Positions 52,936-62,410 of a stretch of DNA of 64,000 bases are shown here, in pieces. The notes under the pieces are model-generated. The model ran no database searches. It saw only the letters and a list, made by a program, of their open reading frames with translations, and had not been told where the DNA came from. The translations under genes were made by a program, and so were the position numbers. The stretch spans positions 18,390 to 82,389 of the forward strand of contig JAFSET010000081.1 of the NCBI GenBank assembly GCA_017435615.1. Direction: 5' to 3'. Position 1 is the stretch's first letter. Every line of letters starts with the position of its first letter. This stretch comes from Oscillospiraceae bacterium. Its GTDB lineage: Bacteria > Bacillota > Clostridia > Oscillospirales > Oscillospiraceae.

Positions 52936-53277
52936 TTATTCCCATTTCATCCATACTTCAGGACAATAACCAACTGTTGCCTGTTTTCCGTTTCGTACGA
53001 TTGGTGTTTTGATAAGATTGGGATTGTCAAAAAGCTTATCCTCTTTGGCGCGTTTATCATCCATATAGCGCATCAAAGTGATCTGTTCATCCTTACAATT
53101 CCAATCCGTCAGCTCATCCACACCACCAACAGCACGAAGCACCGCATCAAACTCCTTTGGTGACATGCCGTATTTGATCAGGTCGATAAACTGGTACTTG
53201 ATCCGACGCTCTTTAAAATAACGCTCTGCTTTTTTTGTATCAAAGCATTTGCTTTTTCCAAAAATTTGAATATTCAA
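52936..53277 (-). CDS. Spx/ArsC-family thioredoxin-fold protein (TTG start)
   Basis: 113 residues. IQIFGKSKCFDTKKAERYF at the start carries a single redox Cys near residue 11, and NLIKTPIVRNG near 85 is the family's cis-Pro region. This is the ArsC/Spx-like fold. There is no second Cys two residues later, so it is not a CxxC Spx of Bacillus type. It is closer to the YffB/arsenate-reductase-like group of unclear role. The likely start is TTG 53277, overlapping the truA TGA, with GGAGG seven bases upstream; an ATG at 53307 has no RBS. Confidence 0.82.
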   Translation of the reverse strand: MNIQIFGKSKCFDTKKAERYFKERRIKYQFIDLIKYGMSPKEFDAVLRAVGGVDELTDWNCKDEQITLMRYMDDKRAKEDKLFDNPNLIKTPIVRNGKQATVGYCPEVWMKWE

Positions 53278-54008
53278 TAGACCACCTCCATCAAACACAG
53301 TCCACACGCCGGGACAAGCGGACCCGCCTGAGCCCGTTGCGCTCCAAACAGTTCAGGTATACTCTCAGCCGAGCGAGTACCGGTACCAACCTCTAACAAA
53401 GTTCCCACCATAATTCGGACCATATGATGCAAAAACCCGTTACCGGTTACCTGAAAACGGATCTCATTTCCCACTTCCAATATTTGAAACGACTCAATAC
53501 AGCGAAGCGTTGATTTTTTCATATTCTTATTTGCGCAAAACGCGGAAAAATCGTGCGTGCCTACAAAGTAAGCAGCAGCCAGCTGCATAGCCTGGATGTC
53601 CAACACAGAAACATCCTGATAAACATACTTTCTGTCAAAAACACAGGGCTGTGAACTGTTCCACAGTCTGTACAGATAAGTTTTTTTCTTAGCATTGAGC
53701 CTTGCATGAAACCGCGGGGAAACATTCCTGCAGGAATATATGCCAATATCCTCCGGCAAATACCTGCGAAGCTGCATAAGAATTTCTTCGCAGGACATGG
53801 TGCTTGTGCAGTGCACATTGGCAACCTGTCCTTTGGCATGGGTTCCGGCATCTGTTCGACCGCTGCCAGTAACCTCTACTTCCTCCGCAAGAATTCTGGA
53901 AAGGGTTGTTTCCAGCTTCTGCTGAATAGTGTTGTCTGTACCGGGCAAACGCTGCCAGCCCTTATACCGGCTGCCGTCATAGCATATATCAAGCCGCAGA
54001 TTCCGCAT
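53274..54008 (-). CDS. truA: tRNA pseudouridine synthase A (TruA)
   Basis: 244 residues. ICYDGSRYKGWQRL near the start, SGRTDAGTHAKGQVAN with the catalytic Asp near 53, ARLNAKKKTYLYR, and FLHHMVRIMVG near 200. It converts U38-U40 in tRNA anticodon stems to pseudouridine. TTGGAGG four bases before ATG 54008 fixes the start, although the frame opens further upstream. It overlaps the small gene at 53989 and is followed by the Spx-like gene. Confidence 0.95.
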   Translation of the reverse strand: MRNLRLDICYDGSRYKGWQRLPGTDNTIQQKLETTLSRILAEEVEVTGSGRTDAGTHAKGQVANVHCTSTMSCEEILMQLRRYLPEDIGIYSCRNVSPRFHARLNAKKKTYLYRLWNSSQPCVFDRKYVYQDVSVLDIQAMQLAAAYFVGTHDFSAFCANKNMKKSTLRCIESFQILEVGNEIRFQVTGNGFLHHMVRIMVGTLLEVGTGTRSAESIPELFGAQRAQAGPLVPACGLCLMEVVY

Positions 54009-54126
54009 AATCCTCCAATTCCTCTCTGGCTTCCCGTTCATTATCCGCTGAAAACAGGAACTTTCCACTCAAATCATAAACCTGAACATGTCCTCTTGTA
54101 CGAATAATTTTAAACACAACCATCAT
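53989..54126 (-). CDS. Small conserved-looking protein (42-45 residues) upstream of truA
   Basis: A short frame beginning MMVVFKIIRTRGHVQVYD and ending in an acidic helix, REAREELEDYAESAA. AAAGGA precedes it. GTG 54117 has the best spacing (nine bases), while ATG 54126/54123 are closer to the RBS. It overlaps the truA start by 20 bases and shares its direction, so translation is probably coupled. Strand-strand-helix composition with a GKFLFSADN turn suggests a tiny folded protein. I do not recognise the family. Confidence 0.6.
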   Translation of the reverse strand: MMVVFKIIRTRGHVQVYDLSGKFLFSADNEREAREELEDYAESAA

Positions 54127-54193
54127 CCTTTCTTGTTTTCTGGTTGCATTATAAAATACATTCAGTCCAATAAACTGTACAGATTAAGCATTG

Positions 54194-54391
54194 TCAGTCA
54201 ATTACTTCGTAGCCGGCTTTTACAATGGCTTCCTTCAAAGCTGCAGCGTTGGCTGAGCCGGATACTGTCACATGTTTCAGCTGCAGATCTACCACAGCTT
54301 CAACCGTTCCCGGGACTTCCTTACAAACACGCTCCACTCTTGCCTTGCAATGCGGACACATCATACCTCCTACCTTTATGACCTGCTCCAT
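54194..54391 (-). CDS. Heavy-metal-associated (HMA) domain protein, CopZ-like
   Basis: 65 residues, a complete single HMA domain. GGMMCPHCKARVERVCKEVPG gives the metal-binding MxCxxC loop near residues 10-15, and the C-terminal EAIVKAGYEV is the usual helix. It resembles copper chaperones that deliver Cu(I) to CopA-type ATPases, but no such ATPase or CsoR repressor is nearby. The N-terminal loop has Pro-His between the Cys residues, a common variant. RBS AAGGAGG precedes the ATG. Confidence 0.88.
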   Translation of the reverse strand: MEQVIKVGGMMCPHCKARVERVCKEVPGTVEAVVDLQLKHVTVSGSANAAALKEAIVKAGYEVID

Positions 54392-54503
54392 CTTTATTCC
54401 TCCTTAAGAAACAGAATTTTAACATCCGGTCTGTTTTTTACAATGTACAACAATTATATTCATCAAAAATGAAATTTTCATTGTGCTCCTATGAGGAAAC
54501 CTA

Positions 54504-54532
54504 TTGACCGGAATTAATAGTTATGTTATTAT
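54504..54532 (+). promoter_or_regulatory. Candidate promoter for degV
   Basis: TTGACC (54504-54509), 17 bases, TATTAT (54527-54532). The leader to ATG 54609 is about 70 bases with no obvious structure. Confidence 0.65.
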
Positions 54533-54608
54533 TTTACCATTAAAAGCACAAAATGCAATATATAAATCATTCCTTTGATAAAAGAAATTACAGACAAGGA
54601 GACCTGTT

Positions 54609-55451
54609 ATGAAAATCAAGATCTTATCCGACAGTACCTGTGACCTTGGTGAAGAGCTGGTTAACAAATATGACATTACCATCATCCCACTGACCGTCAT
54701 CAAGGACGGTCAGGCCTATTCCGATGGCATTACCATTACCCCTGCCGATATTTACAAGCATGTGGCTTCCGGCGGAAGTCTTTGCTCTACCGCAGCCGTC
54801 AGCGTCGGCGAGTATGCCCAGTGGTTTGAAAAATACGCTTCAGACTACGACGGCGTTATCCATGTCAACATCAGTTCGGAATTTTCCTGCTCATACCAAA
54901 ACGCTTGCCTTGCGGCAGAAGAGTTTTCGAACGTCCGCGTTATTGACTCCAGAAATCTCTCCACCGGCCAGGGCCTTGTGGTGCTGCAAGCCTGTAAGCT
55001 TGCTCAGCAATGTCAGGACCTGGATGAACTGCAGCAGAAGCTTCAAAGCTTTACAGAAAAAGTGGAAGCCAGCTTCCTGCTGGACCGACTGGAATATATG
55101 GTCAAGGGTGGCAGATGTTCTTCCGCAGCCGCCTTGGGCGCAAATCTGTTGAACTTAAAGCCCTGTATCGAAGTAAAGAACGGCAAAATGGCCGTTGTAA
55201 AAAAATACAGAGGTAACTACGCAAAATGTCTTAGTATGTATGTAAAAGACAGGCTTGCCAATCGGGACGATTTGGATCGCGAAACACTTTTTGTCACCAG
55301 AACTCCTGTTTCCGATGAATGTCTGAAGGCTGTGGCCGACACCGTACAGGAATATGATGTGTTTGAAAACACCTACTGGACCGAAGCCGGCTGTACCATT
55401 TCCTGTCACTGCGGCCCCGGAACCTTGGGTGTCCTTTTCGTCAGAAAATAA
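54609..55451 (+). CDS. DegV family fatty-acid-binding protein
   Basis: 280 residues, typical DegV/FakB length. SDSTCDLGEEL near residues 6-16, the second-domain ligand loop SSEFSCSYQNA near 93, and GGRCSSAAALGANLLNLKPC near 160. In Firmicutes FakB proteins present exogenous fatty acids to the FakA kinase, but FakA is not nearby. ACAAGGAGA precedes the ATG. It is followed by its own terminator, 60 bases before the MMPL gene. Confidence 0.92.
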   Translation: MKIKILSDSTCDLGEELVNKYDITIIPLTVIKDGQAYSDGITITPADIYKHVASGGSLCSTAAVSVGEYAQWFEKYASDYDGVIHVNISSEFSCSYQNACLAAEEFSNVRVIDSRNLSTGQGLVVLQACKLAQQCQDLDELQQKLQSFTEKVEASFLLDRLEYMVKGGRCSSAAALGANLLNLKPCIEVKNGKMAVVKKYRGNYAKCLSMYVKDRLANRDDLDRETLFVTRTPVSDECLKAVADTVQEYDVFENTYWTEAGCTISCHCGPGTLGVLFVRK

Positions 55452-55455
55452 GCTT

Positions 55456-55488
55456 CAGGCGGCAGAAACTATCTGCCGCCTGCTTTAT
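55456..55488 (+). terminator. Terminator after degV
   Basis: CAGGCGGCAG and CTGCCGCCTG, a perfect ten-bp stem with a seven-base loop, followed by CTTTATTT. Confidence 0.82.
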
Positions 55489-55515
55489 TTCCATATGATC
55501 AGCAAGGAGGTTCCC

Positions 55516-57957
55516 ATGAGCAAGATCCGATCGGATAATTCCTTTATAATGCGTTTATCTGCCTTTATCGTCGATAAACGTACATTGTTCTTTTTATTAT
55601 TTGCCGCCGCATTGCTTTTTAGCCTTGTTTCCGCGGGATGGGTCCAGGTTGAAAATGACATTACAAAATACCTCCCTGAGGATACAGAAACAAGGCAAGG
55701 GATTGTGGCGATGAATGAAAATTTTGAAAGCTTTGCCACTGCCCGAGTCATGATCTGTAATGTTACTTCACAGACCGGCCAGGAATTTGCAGACAGTTTC
55801 TCTGAAATCGACGGCGTAGCAATGGTCACATACGACACCACACCGGAGCATTATAAAAACGCTGCCGCATTGATCGATATATCCTTCGAAGACGGAAATC
55901 AGGATGACCGTACCCTTCAGGCTATGAATTCCATCCAACAGCAATTGACAAACTATGATGCATACATCCATTCCGATGCTGGTACCAATCTAAACACTAT
56001 GCTTCAGGAAGAAATGACCGTCATTTTAATCGTTGCGTCTATCATTATCGTCATTGTTCTCATTCTGACAAGCCGATCTTACGCGGAAGTACCGGTGCTT
56101 CTAATGACATTTGGTGCAGCTGCGCTGTTAAACATCGGTACAAACTTTCTGTGCGGAAAAATCAGCTTTATTTCCAATTCTATCGCTGTTGTGCTTCAGT
56201 TGGCCTTAGCCATTGATTACGCCATTATCCTTTGTCACCGTTTTGTAGACGCACACGAAACACATTCTGCACGGGACGCCGCTGTACTCGCCCTAAGCAA
56301 AGCCATCCCTGAGATTTTTTCCTCATCCATGACTACCATTTGCGGTCTGATGGCACTGGCTTTTATGCAATTTTCCATTGGATATGATATGTCCATCGTC
56401 CTGATGAAATCCATATTGCTAAGCTTGATTTCTGTATTTTTGCTGATGCCAGGACTGCTTGTGCTGTTTTGTCCCCTGATGGATCGCACACGGCATAAGA
56501 AACTCATTCCGAACGTTTCCTTCTTGGGAAAGTTTTCCGTTATAACACGCAGAATTGTGCCTCCTATATTTTTAATCATATTGATTGGCGCTGCAATTCT
56601 TTCACAACAGTGTCCCTATTGCTACAGCTTCAATGATTTGAAAACCACAAAAATGACGGAAAGTCAAACCGCCTATTTTAAGATCAAAGAAAACTTTGGA
56701 ACCAGTAATATGATTGCCGTTGTCGTTCCAGCCGGAGATTATGAGGCTGAAGCCGCCATTTTATCTCAGCTTGAGGGCTGTCCTGAAGTCAAAAGTACTA
56801 TGGGACTTTCCGGCATTGAAGCGCTGGACGGCTATAAGCTGACTGACGCCCTAACTCCGCGGCAGCTTTCTGAGCTGTTGGATATGGATTACGAACTGAT
56901 TCAAATGCTCTATGCTGCCTATGCTTCGCAACATTCTCAGTACGGTCAAATACTAAACGGACTGGACGAGTTCCGGGTCCCTCTATTTGATATTTTTGTT
57001 TACCTGAAGGATCAATTGCAAAATCTTAATATCTCTCTTGACACGGCCGACGGTCAATCTGTCAGTGATATGTTTTTACAGCTTGAAACAGCACAGAAGC
57101 AACTCCAAAGTGACAAATACAGTCGTATGGTCGTCTACCTGAATTTACCGGAGGAAAGTGAAGAAACTTTTACATTCCTTGACAAAATGCACGGGATTAT
57201 TGATCAATACTATGATGAAGATTGTTATCTTGTGGGTAACTCCACAAGCTCCAGAGATCTGTCAGCATCCTTTATTACCGATAACACGCTGATCTCTATT
57301 CTATCCATCGTTTTCGTGATGATCGTGCTGCTCTTTACATTCAAATCAGCCGGACTGCCCGTTTTGCTGATCATCGTTATTCAGGGCAGCATTTGGATCA
57401 ACTTCTCCTTCCCCACCCTGATGGAAATCCCCATGTATTTCCTGGGATATTTGATCGTACAGTCCATCCAGATGGGTGCGAATATTGACTACGCCATTGT
57501 CATTTCCAGTCACTACCAGGAATTAAAAAAGCAAATGCCTCACAAAGAAGCTATCGTACAGGCCCTGAACAATGCCTTCCCTACCGTATTCACCTCCGGA
57601 ACTATAATGGCTTCTGCAGGGCTGCTGATTGGCAATTTATCAACACAGCCGGTAGTTTCCATTATGGGCACGTGTATCGGCCGTGGTACCATTATTTCAA
57701 TCATTCTTGTGCTGTTTGTTCTTCCCTCCATCTTAGTATTAGGTGACTCCATCATCAACAGAACCAGCTTTAAAATGAAGTCTATAATCCCAGCCACTGT
57801 AAAAAAATCCGGTTCCCTGCGCGTTCAGGGACATATTCACGGTTATATTTCCGGTATGATCGACGGTGACTTTGATGGTACCATTAACGGCTCTATTGAA
57901 GCTTCCGTCACAACAGACGGAACGGTTCGGAAAGAAGGTGAACTCCATGCGGATTAA
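55516..57957 (+). CDS. MMPL/RND-family exporter with a bactofilin-like C-terminal tail
   Basis: 813 residues. Two repeats, each with one helix, a large outside domain and five helices. The N-terminal helix is at about 20-42 and the helix bundles at about 170-350 and 590-740. ALAIDYAIILCHRFVDAHE and GANIDYAIVISSHYQELKK are the paired MMPL sterol-sensing-like signatures with a buried Asp. The family exports lipids or hydrophobic compounds by proton motive force. The last about 50 residues (LRVQGHIHGYISGMIDGDFDG) form an I-x-G-x-[IV]-x-G pattern like a bactofilin beta-helix, unusual for an exporter. AAGGAGG before ATG 55516 sets the start. It overlaps the next gene by 11 bases. Confidence 0.87.
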   Translation: MSKIRSDNSFIMRLSAFIVDKRTLFFLLFAAALLFSLVSAGWVQVENDITKYLPEDTETRQGIVAMNENFESFATARVMICNVTSQTGQEFADSFSEIDGVAMVTYDTTPEHYKNAAALIDISFEDGNQDDRTLQAMNSIQQQLTNYDAYIHSDAGTNLNTMLQEEMTVILIVASIIIVIVLILTSRSYAEVPVLLMTFGAAALLNIGTNFLCGKISFISNSIAVVLQLALAIDYAIILCHRFVDAHETHSARDAAVLALSKAIPEIFSSSMTTICGLMALAFMQFSIGYDMSIVLMKSILLSLISVFLLMPGLLVLFCPLMDRTRHKKLIPNVSFLGKFSVITRRIVPPIFLIILIGAAILSQQCPYCYSFNDLKTTKMTESQTAYFKIKENFGTSNMIAVVVPAGDYEAEAAILSQLEGCPEVKSTMGLSGIEALDGYKLTDALTPRQLSELLDMDYELIQMLYAAYASQHSQYGQILNGLDEFRVPLFDIFVYLKDQLQNLNISLDTADGQSVSDMFLQLETAQKQLQSDKYSRMVVYLNLPEESEETFTFLDKMHGIIDQYYDEDCYLVGNSTSSRDLSASFITDNTLISILSIVFVMIVLLFTFKSAGLPVLLIIVIQGSIWINFSFPTLMEIPMYFLGYLIVQSIQMGANIDYAIVISSHYQELKKQMPHKEAIVQALNNAFPTVFTSGTIMASAGLLIGNLSTQPVVSIMGTCIGRGTIISIILVLFVLPSILVLGDSIINRTSFKMKSIIPATVKKSGSLRVQGHIHGYISGMIDGDFDGTINGSIEASVTTDGTVRKEGELHAD

Positions 57958-60556
57958 AACAATGTTATTGGGAATTATGTTTTTCATCTTCTGTTTAACC
58001 ATGCCCATTTACGTCCAATGTGCTGAATTGGATGACGTATTAACCATCTCCTCATCTGCGGAATTCCTTGAGTTTGCTGAGAACTGCCGTCTGGACAGTT
58101 ATAGCGCAGGATTAACTGTGAAGCTCGATGCGGATATTGACCTGACCGGCCAGGATTTTTCCGGAATTCCCATTTTCTCAGGCACATTTGAAGGCAATCA
58201 CCACAGCATTTCCGGCATAAATCTGAATCGCAGCGGTACAGCAACAGGGCTTTTCCGCTATCTTACCGAGGCTGCTGTCGTCCGGGATTTGAACCTTTCC
58301 GGCAGTATAACACCTGGCGGCAGCAGCGACACTGTTGGTACCGTCGCAGGTAATAACTGCGGTAGAATACAAGGGTGCAGTTTTTCCGGAACTGTAATCG
58401 GTTCCAATATTGTTGGCGGTATCACTGGTTACAATGCCGCAACGGGCATCGTTACCGATTGTTCCGTGGAAGGATCGGTAACAGGCAATCATTTTGTCGG
58501 AGGAATTACAGGAAACAACGATGGTGTCATTCAAAAATGCCAAAGCATCGCACAAATCAACACAGAACCGGAAAGCATGTCCGTTGCCCTGTCGGACATC
58601 ACGATCGAAACCCTTGCCGGCACAGAAAACGCCAACGCCATCACAGATGTCGGCGGAATATCCGGTGCAAACAATGGTTCAGTTACCCAATGTCAAAACA
58701 ACGGAGCTGTTGGTTATCCCAGTATCGGATATAACATTGGCGGTATCGTTGGAACAAGCAGCGGTTATGTGTTTGACTGTACCAATCACGGCAGTATTTC
58801 CGGACGTAAAGACGTGGGCGGTATCGCGGGACAATTAGAGCCAACCGTTCTGATTTCTTACAGCACCGATACCCTACAAATTCTTTCCGGACAGCTTGAC
58901 ACTCTTTCTACGTTAACAACCAATGCTTCCGCTCACCTTAACGACAGTTTTCTGGCTATCAAAGAGCAATTTACGCTTATTCGCGGGCAAATCCTTAAAG
59001 CTCAGGATGCAATTACATCCCTGACGCCATCCATGGAGAATAACCAGCTCCACCCTAACGCGCAGCAAATATCCGATGCCATAACCACCTTACACAACGC
59101 TCTAAGTACCATCACAAACAGTTTGCGGACCATCGAACAGCAAACCGAAAATGCAGGTACTGTTTTCCAAAACGACCTGCAAAGCATCAACAATATGGTT
59201 GCGCAAATCCAACAAACTGTAAAATCCGGTGAGAACCATGTGGGAGGTTCTGTTGCGGATGTCTCCGAACAGGATACTCCATCCGATCTAACCTCAAAAA
59301 TTCAGCAGTGCGATAATCATGCCGATATATATTGCGATATTAACGCCGGTGGCATTGTTGGCAGTGTCGGTATCGAAAGCGATCTGGACCCGGAAGCTGA
59401 TCTTGATATTTTAGGAGATTATTCTCTGAATTTTTTGGGAAGTTACCGGGCGGTTGTGACACAATGTCAAAACAACGCCTCTATTACTGTTAAAAAGCTC
59501 AATGCCGGCGGTATCACAGGGCTTGCTTCCCTGGGCGCCATACAACACTGCAACAGCTCCGGTGAGCTTGCCTGTCCAAAGGCAAGTTATGTTGGCGGCA
59601 TCGCAGGATACAGCCGCGGTTCGATCCGTTCCTGCAATGTAAAGAGCCAGCTTTCCGCACAAGATCATGTTGGCGGCATTGCCGGTTTTGGCAGTACAGT
59701 TTCTGACTGTAACAGCATTGCTCAGATCACTGCAGAACAGATCACAGGATGCATTTTGGGCCAGGCCAAAGATCTGTCACAGGTCAGTAATAACCTATAT
59801 TTGCCGGCACCAACCGATCACGGAGCCATTGACGGCATCAGCTATCATACACTTGCTCAGGCCGCTGAACTTGAAAACTTTTTAGCCTTGGATGATCTTC
59901 CTTCATTCTTCGCAAGCAGCACTGTAACATTTGTACTTCCCGACAACTCCCAGCAAGAAATTGATGTACCGTTAGGTCAACCGCTTCAGGCTGAACATAT
60001 TCCTGTTTTCAAAACGCAATCCGGTAACGCTCCCATATGGAATCTACCGGATGGTCCTGTGTTTTTTGATACGGTGATCCATGCGGTGCATACAAATACC
60101 GTTGATGTACTGCAAAGCTCACAGACGCGTCAAAACAGCCTTCCAATTCTGTTGGCACATGGTGAGTTCAACGAAAACGATCTTTTATTGATCCGGCAAC
60201 TGGAACAATCACCCATCCAGGATACCATTGAATGTTGGGATTTATCCGTAAAAGAAACCGTCACAACGCTACGCTATCTCCCGCCGGAAACCGTGAACAG
60301 TAATGATGTAACAGTCATGCTTAAAAATTCAGACGGCCAGTGGTACACATCCAATACAACACAAGAAGGACAATATGTGGTAATCCCAGTAGACAATCAA
60401 ATATCAGCTTTGTGTGCAGTTTACACGCTTCACACAGACTATACCGCTGCTATTCTTGCCTGTTGTGGAATTATGCTCGTTGCCGTTATCTTGACTGTTG
60501 TAATCATAAAATCCAAAAAGAAACCTGTTTCAACAACTGCGGAGTCCGCTGAATAA
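57947..60556 (+). CDS. Secreted, membrane-anchored GLUG-repeat (beta-helix) surface protein
   Basis: About 869 residues. Signal peptide 1-25. Residues about 60-310 and 480-610 hold GLUG-type repeats (GNNCGRIQGCSFSGTVIG; VGGITGYN; VGGIAGYSRGSIRSC), which build a right-handed beta-helix. A helical part (about 310-440, with QLDTLSTLTTNASAHLND) sits between them. A beta-domain is at about 640-820, then one C-terminal membrane helix (about 830-855) and a basic tail. GLUG repeats are found in adhesins and surface proteases; no catalytic triad is seen here. The start overlaps the MMPL stop, implying coupled expression and perhaps a shared envelope function. Confidence 0.85.
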   Translation: MRIKTMLLGIMFFIFCLTMPIYVQCAELDDVLTISSSAEFLEFAENCRLDSYSAGLTVKLDADIDLTGQDFSGIPIFSGTFEGNHHSISGINLNRSGTATGLFRYLTEAAVVRDLNLSGSITPGGSSDTVGTVAGNNCGRIQGCSFSGTVIGSNIVGGITGYNAATGIVTDCSVEGSVTGNHFVGGITGNNDGVIQKCQSIAQINTEPESMSVALSDITIETLAGTENANAITDVGGISGANNGSVTQCQNNGAVGYPSIGYNIGGIVGTSSGYVFDCTNHGSISGRKDVGGIAGQLEPTVLISYSTDTLQILSGQLDTLSTLTTNASAHLNDSFLAIKEQFTLIRGQILKAQDAITSLTPSMENNQLHPNAQQISDAITTLHNALSTITNSLRTIEQQTENAGTVFQNDLQSINNMVAQIQQTVKSGENHVGGSVADVSEQDTPSDLTSKIQQCDNHADIYCDINAGGIVGSVGIESDLDPEADLDILGDYSLNFLGSYRAVVTQCQNNASITVKKLNAGGITGLASLGAIQHCNSSGELACPKASYVGGIAGYSRGSIRSCNVKSQLSAQDHVGGIAGFGSTVSDCNSIAQITAEQITGCILGQAKDLSQVSNNLYLPAPTDHGAIDGISYHTLAQAAELENFLALDDLPSFFASSTVTFVLPDNSQQEIDVPLGQPLQAEHIPVFKTQSGNAPIWNLPDGPVFFDTVIHAVHTNTVDVLQSSQTRQNSLPILLAHGEFNENDLLLIRQLEQSPIQDTIECWDLSVKETVTTLRYLPPETVNSNDVTVMLKNSDGQWYTSNTTQEGQYVVIPVDNQISALCAVYTLHTDYTAAILACCGIMLVAVILTVVIIKSKKKPVSTTAESAE

Positions 60557-60561
60557 ATAGC

Positions 60562-60589
60562 TTGTTTTTTCCGATGGTTATGATATACT
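60562..60589 (+). promoter_or_regulatory. Candidate promoter for the ThrE-type exporter
   Basis: TTGTTT (60562-60567), 16 bases, TATACT (60584-60589), 30 bases upstream of the ATG. Confidence 0.6.
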
Positions 60590-60619
60590 TGTAACGCTAT
60601 AAACATAAGAGGTATAAAT

Positions 60620-61852
60620 ATGGATTATCGCACATTGTTGGATGTTACAACAGAACTGGGATATTTACTGGCTATGAGCGGCGCAGAGACCTTTCGCGTA
60701 GAGGACACAATTATCCGGATCTTTGCAGCCTACGGAATAGAGGCAGAGGCCTTCGCTATTCCCAATTGTCTGACAGTCAGTTTGGAAACCGACCACCAAA
60801 AACCGATGACCAGAATGCGCCGCATCGGCCATCACGGAACGGATCTGAATGCCGTAGAACGTTTTAACAGTATCAGTCGCCGTATCTGCAGTGAAAAACC
60901 GGAACCCACAGAGGCTTTAATGTGGGTTCGTCAAGCAGCAAAATCCCCCAAAAAATACTCTTTCACGGTAAGTATTTTAGGAAGCATTGTTTCCGCCGCG
61001 GGATTTATACTTGTGTACGGCGGTGGAGTAACCGATACGTTTTGCGCAATTCTATGCGGTCTTTTAGCCGGACTTATCGGTTATGTTGCCGAAAGGTGGA
61101 AAATCAACTCTTTTTTCAGCACCATTGCGTCTGCCTTTGTGATTGCCTTGACTGCCTATCTGTACGGTATTGCCGGTTTGGCGGTAAATGTAGATGGTAT
61201 CATTATTTCCGCACTGATGTTATTGGTTCCTGGCCTTCTGTTTACCAATGCAATGCGTGATATCATCTACGGTGACACCAATTCTGGTATTAACCGAATC
61301 GTTCAGGTGCTTTTAATCGGCGTTGCCATTGCATTAGGCACCGGCTCGGCATGGAATTTACTTTGCGGTTTTGGCGTGCAGTCTATCGTAAATACCCCGG
61401 TGCAGCACAGCATTTTCCTGGAAAGCGTCACTACCGTGATTGCCTGCTTTGGCTTCTGCGTTATGTTTAACATCCATGGAAAGGGGTCTGTTTTTTGCGC
61501 GCTCGGAGGCGGTTTTACCTGGACTGTTTTCCGACTGAGTCAGCTTGCGGGAATTGATCTGATCGGATCCTATTTTGTAGCAACTATCTTTGCAGCAGGT
61601 TATTCGGAGATTATGGCAAGAGTGCGAAAATATCCTGCCATATCCTATCTGGTCGTGTCCATTTTCCCCTTACTGCCCGGTGCAGGCGTTTACCGCACAA
61701 CCTCCTGTATACTTGTTGGTGATATGACAGGCTTTTCGTCCAACGGAACGCAGACAATTTCTATTGCCGGTGCTATTGCCGTTGGCATTCTGATCGTATC
61801 GACCCTTGCACGGCTTTGGAGTATTTACCAACAGAAAAAACACAAGATATAA
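60620..61852 (+). CDS. Threonine/serine exporter family protein (ThrE-like)
   Basis: 410 residues. The N-terminal soluble part has LLAMSGAETFRVEDTI and VERFNSISRRI, typical of the DUF1212 (ThrE N-terminal) domain. About ten membrane helices follow in two sets of five, the second set corresponding to the ThrE_2/DUF3815 half, fused here in one chain. PLLPGAGVYRT near residue 350 is a family motif. It probably exports threonine, serine or a related small amino acid. Monocistronic, with a promoter upstream. In many Clostridia the two halves are separate genes; here they are joined. Confidence 0.88.
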   Translation: MDYRTLLDVTTELGYLLAMSGAETFRVEDTIIRIFAAYGIEAEAFAIPNCLTVSLETDHQKPMTRMRRIGHHGTDLNAVERFNSISRRICSEKPEPTEALMWVRQAAKSPKKYSFTVSILGSIVSAAGFILVYGGGVTDTFCAILCGLLAGLIGYVAERWKINSFFSTIASAFVIALTAYLYGIAGLAVNVDGIIISALMLLVPGLLFTNAMRDIIYGDTNSGINRIVQVLLIGVAIALGTGSAWNLLCGFGVQSIVNTPVQHSIFLESVTTVIACFGFCVMFNIHGKGSVFCALGGGFTWTVFRLSQLAGIDLIGSYFVATIFAAGYSEIMARVRKYPAISYLVVSIFPLLPGAGVYRTTSCILVGDMTGFSSNGTQTISIAGAIAVGILIVSTLARLWSIYQQKKHKI

Positions 61853-61884
61853 AATTCTGCGGACAGAACATTCTGTCCGCAGAA
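61853..61884 (-). terminator. Terminator of the Nudix gene
   Basis: TTCTGCGGACAGAA (61855-61868) and TTCTGTCCGCAGAA (61871-61884) form a 14-bp stem. On the minus strand it is followed by TTTTA, on the plus strand by A-rich sequence. Confidence 0.75.
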
Positions 61885-61887
61885 AAA

Positions 61888-62352
61888 CTATAAATTTAGA
61901 AACCAATCTTCTACAATGTCACTGTGTGTCACAACAATAGGCAGCGATTGTAATTCCTCTTTTGTAAAAAATCGCAGATCGCTGGACTCATGACTGATCA
62001 CCAGCTCCGGCTCCTGCTGAAGCTCCAAGGAAAATACAACAACGACCATTCTCCAAATACTGCCATCCCTGTAGGCAGCTATTCTGCCCGGTTCTCCGTA
62101 TACTCCGAGTTTTTTGAACTGATGCATGGGAACTCGCAATCCCAGTTCTTCGTATATTTCCCGGGTAATGGCCTCGAGAGGTGTTTCCTGACGCTTCACA
62201 CCACCGCCTACAAGTCCCCAAAGTTCACAATCCTTGCGCTTTTCGAGCAAAAGTTTTCCGTTGCAGGTTATAATGGCATTGGCTCCTAAATGAGCCCCCT
62301 GGGTTGTCTTCGGCGGATTTGGATGTCCCCTGTAAAACGTTACGATTTCCAT
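61888..62352 (-). CDS. Nudix hydrolase
   Basis: 154 residues. The Nudix box GGVKRQETPLEAITREIYEE LGL near residues 50-71 is complete (G-x5-E-x7-R-E-x-x-E-E-x-G). The enzyme hydrolyses a nucleoside diphosphate linked to another group; the substrate cannot be read from the sequence. GAGGTG precedes the ATG. It is single on the minus strand, convergent with the ThrE-like gene and divergent from smpB. Confidence 0.9.
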   Translation of the reverse strand: MEIVTFYRGHPNPPKTTQGAHLGANAIITCNGKLLLEKRKDCELWGLVGGGVKRQETPLEAITREIYEELGLRVPMHQFKKLGVYGEPGRIAAYRDGSIWRMVVVVFSLELQQEPELVISHESSDLRFFTKEELQSLPIVVTHSDIVEDWFLNL

Positions 62353-62410
62353 AAATACACCTCCTGAAGCGTATTATACATCCTTCCAGTAAAAAATGCA
62401 AAATATTATG

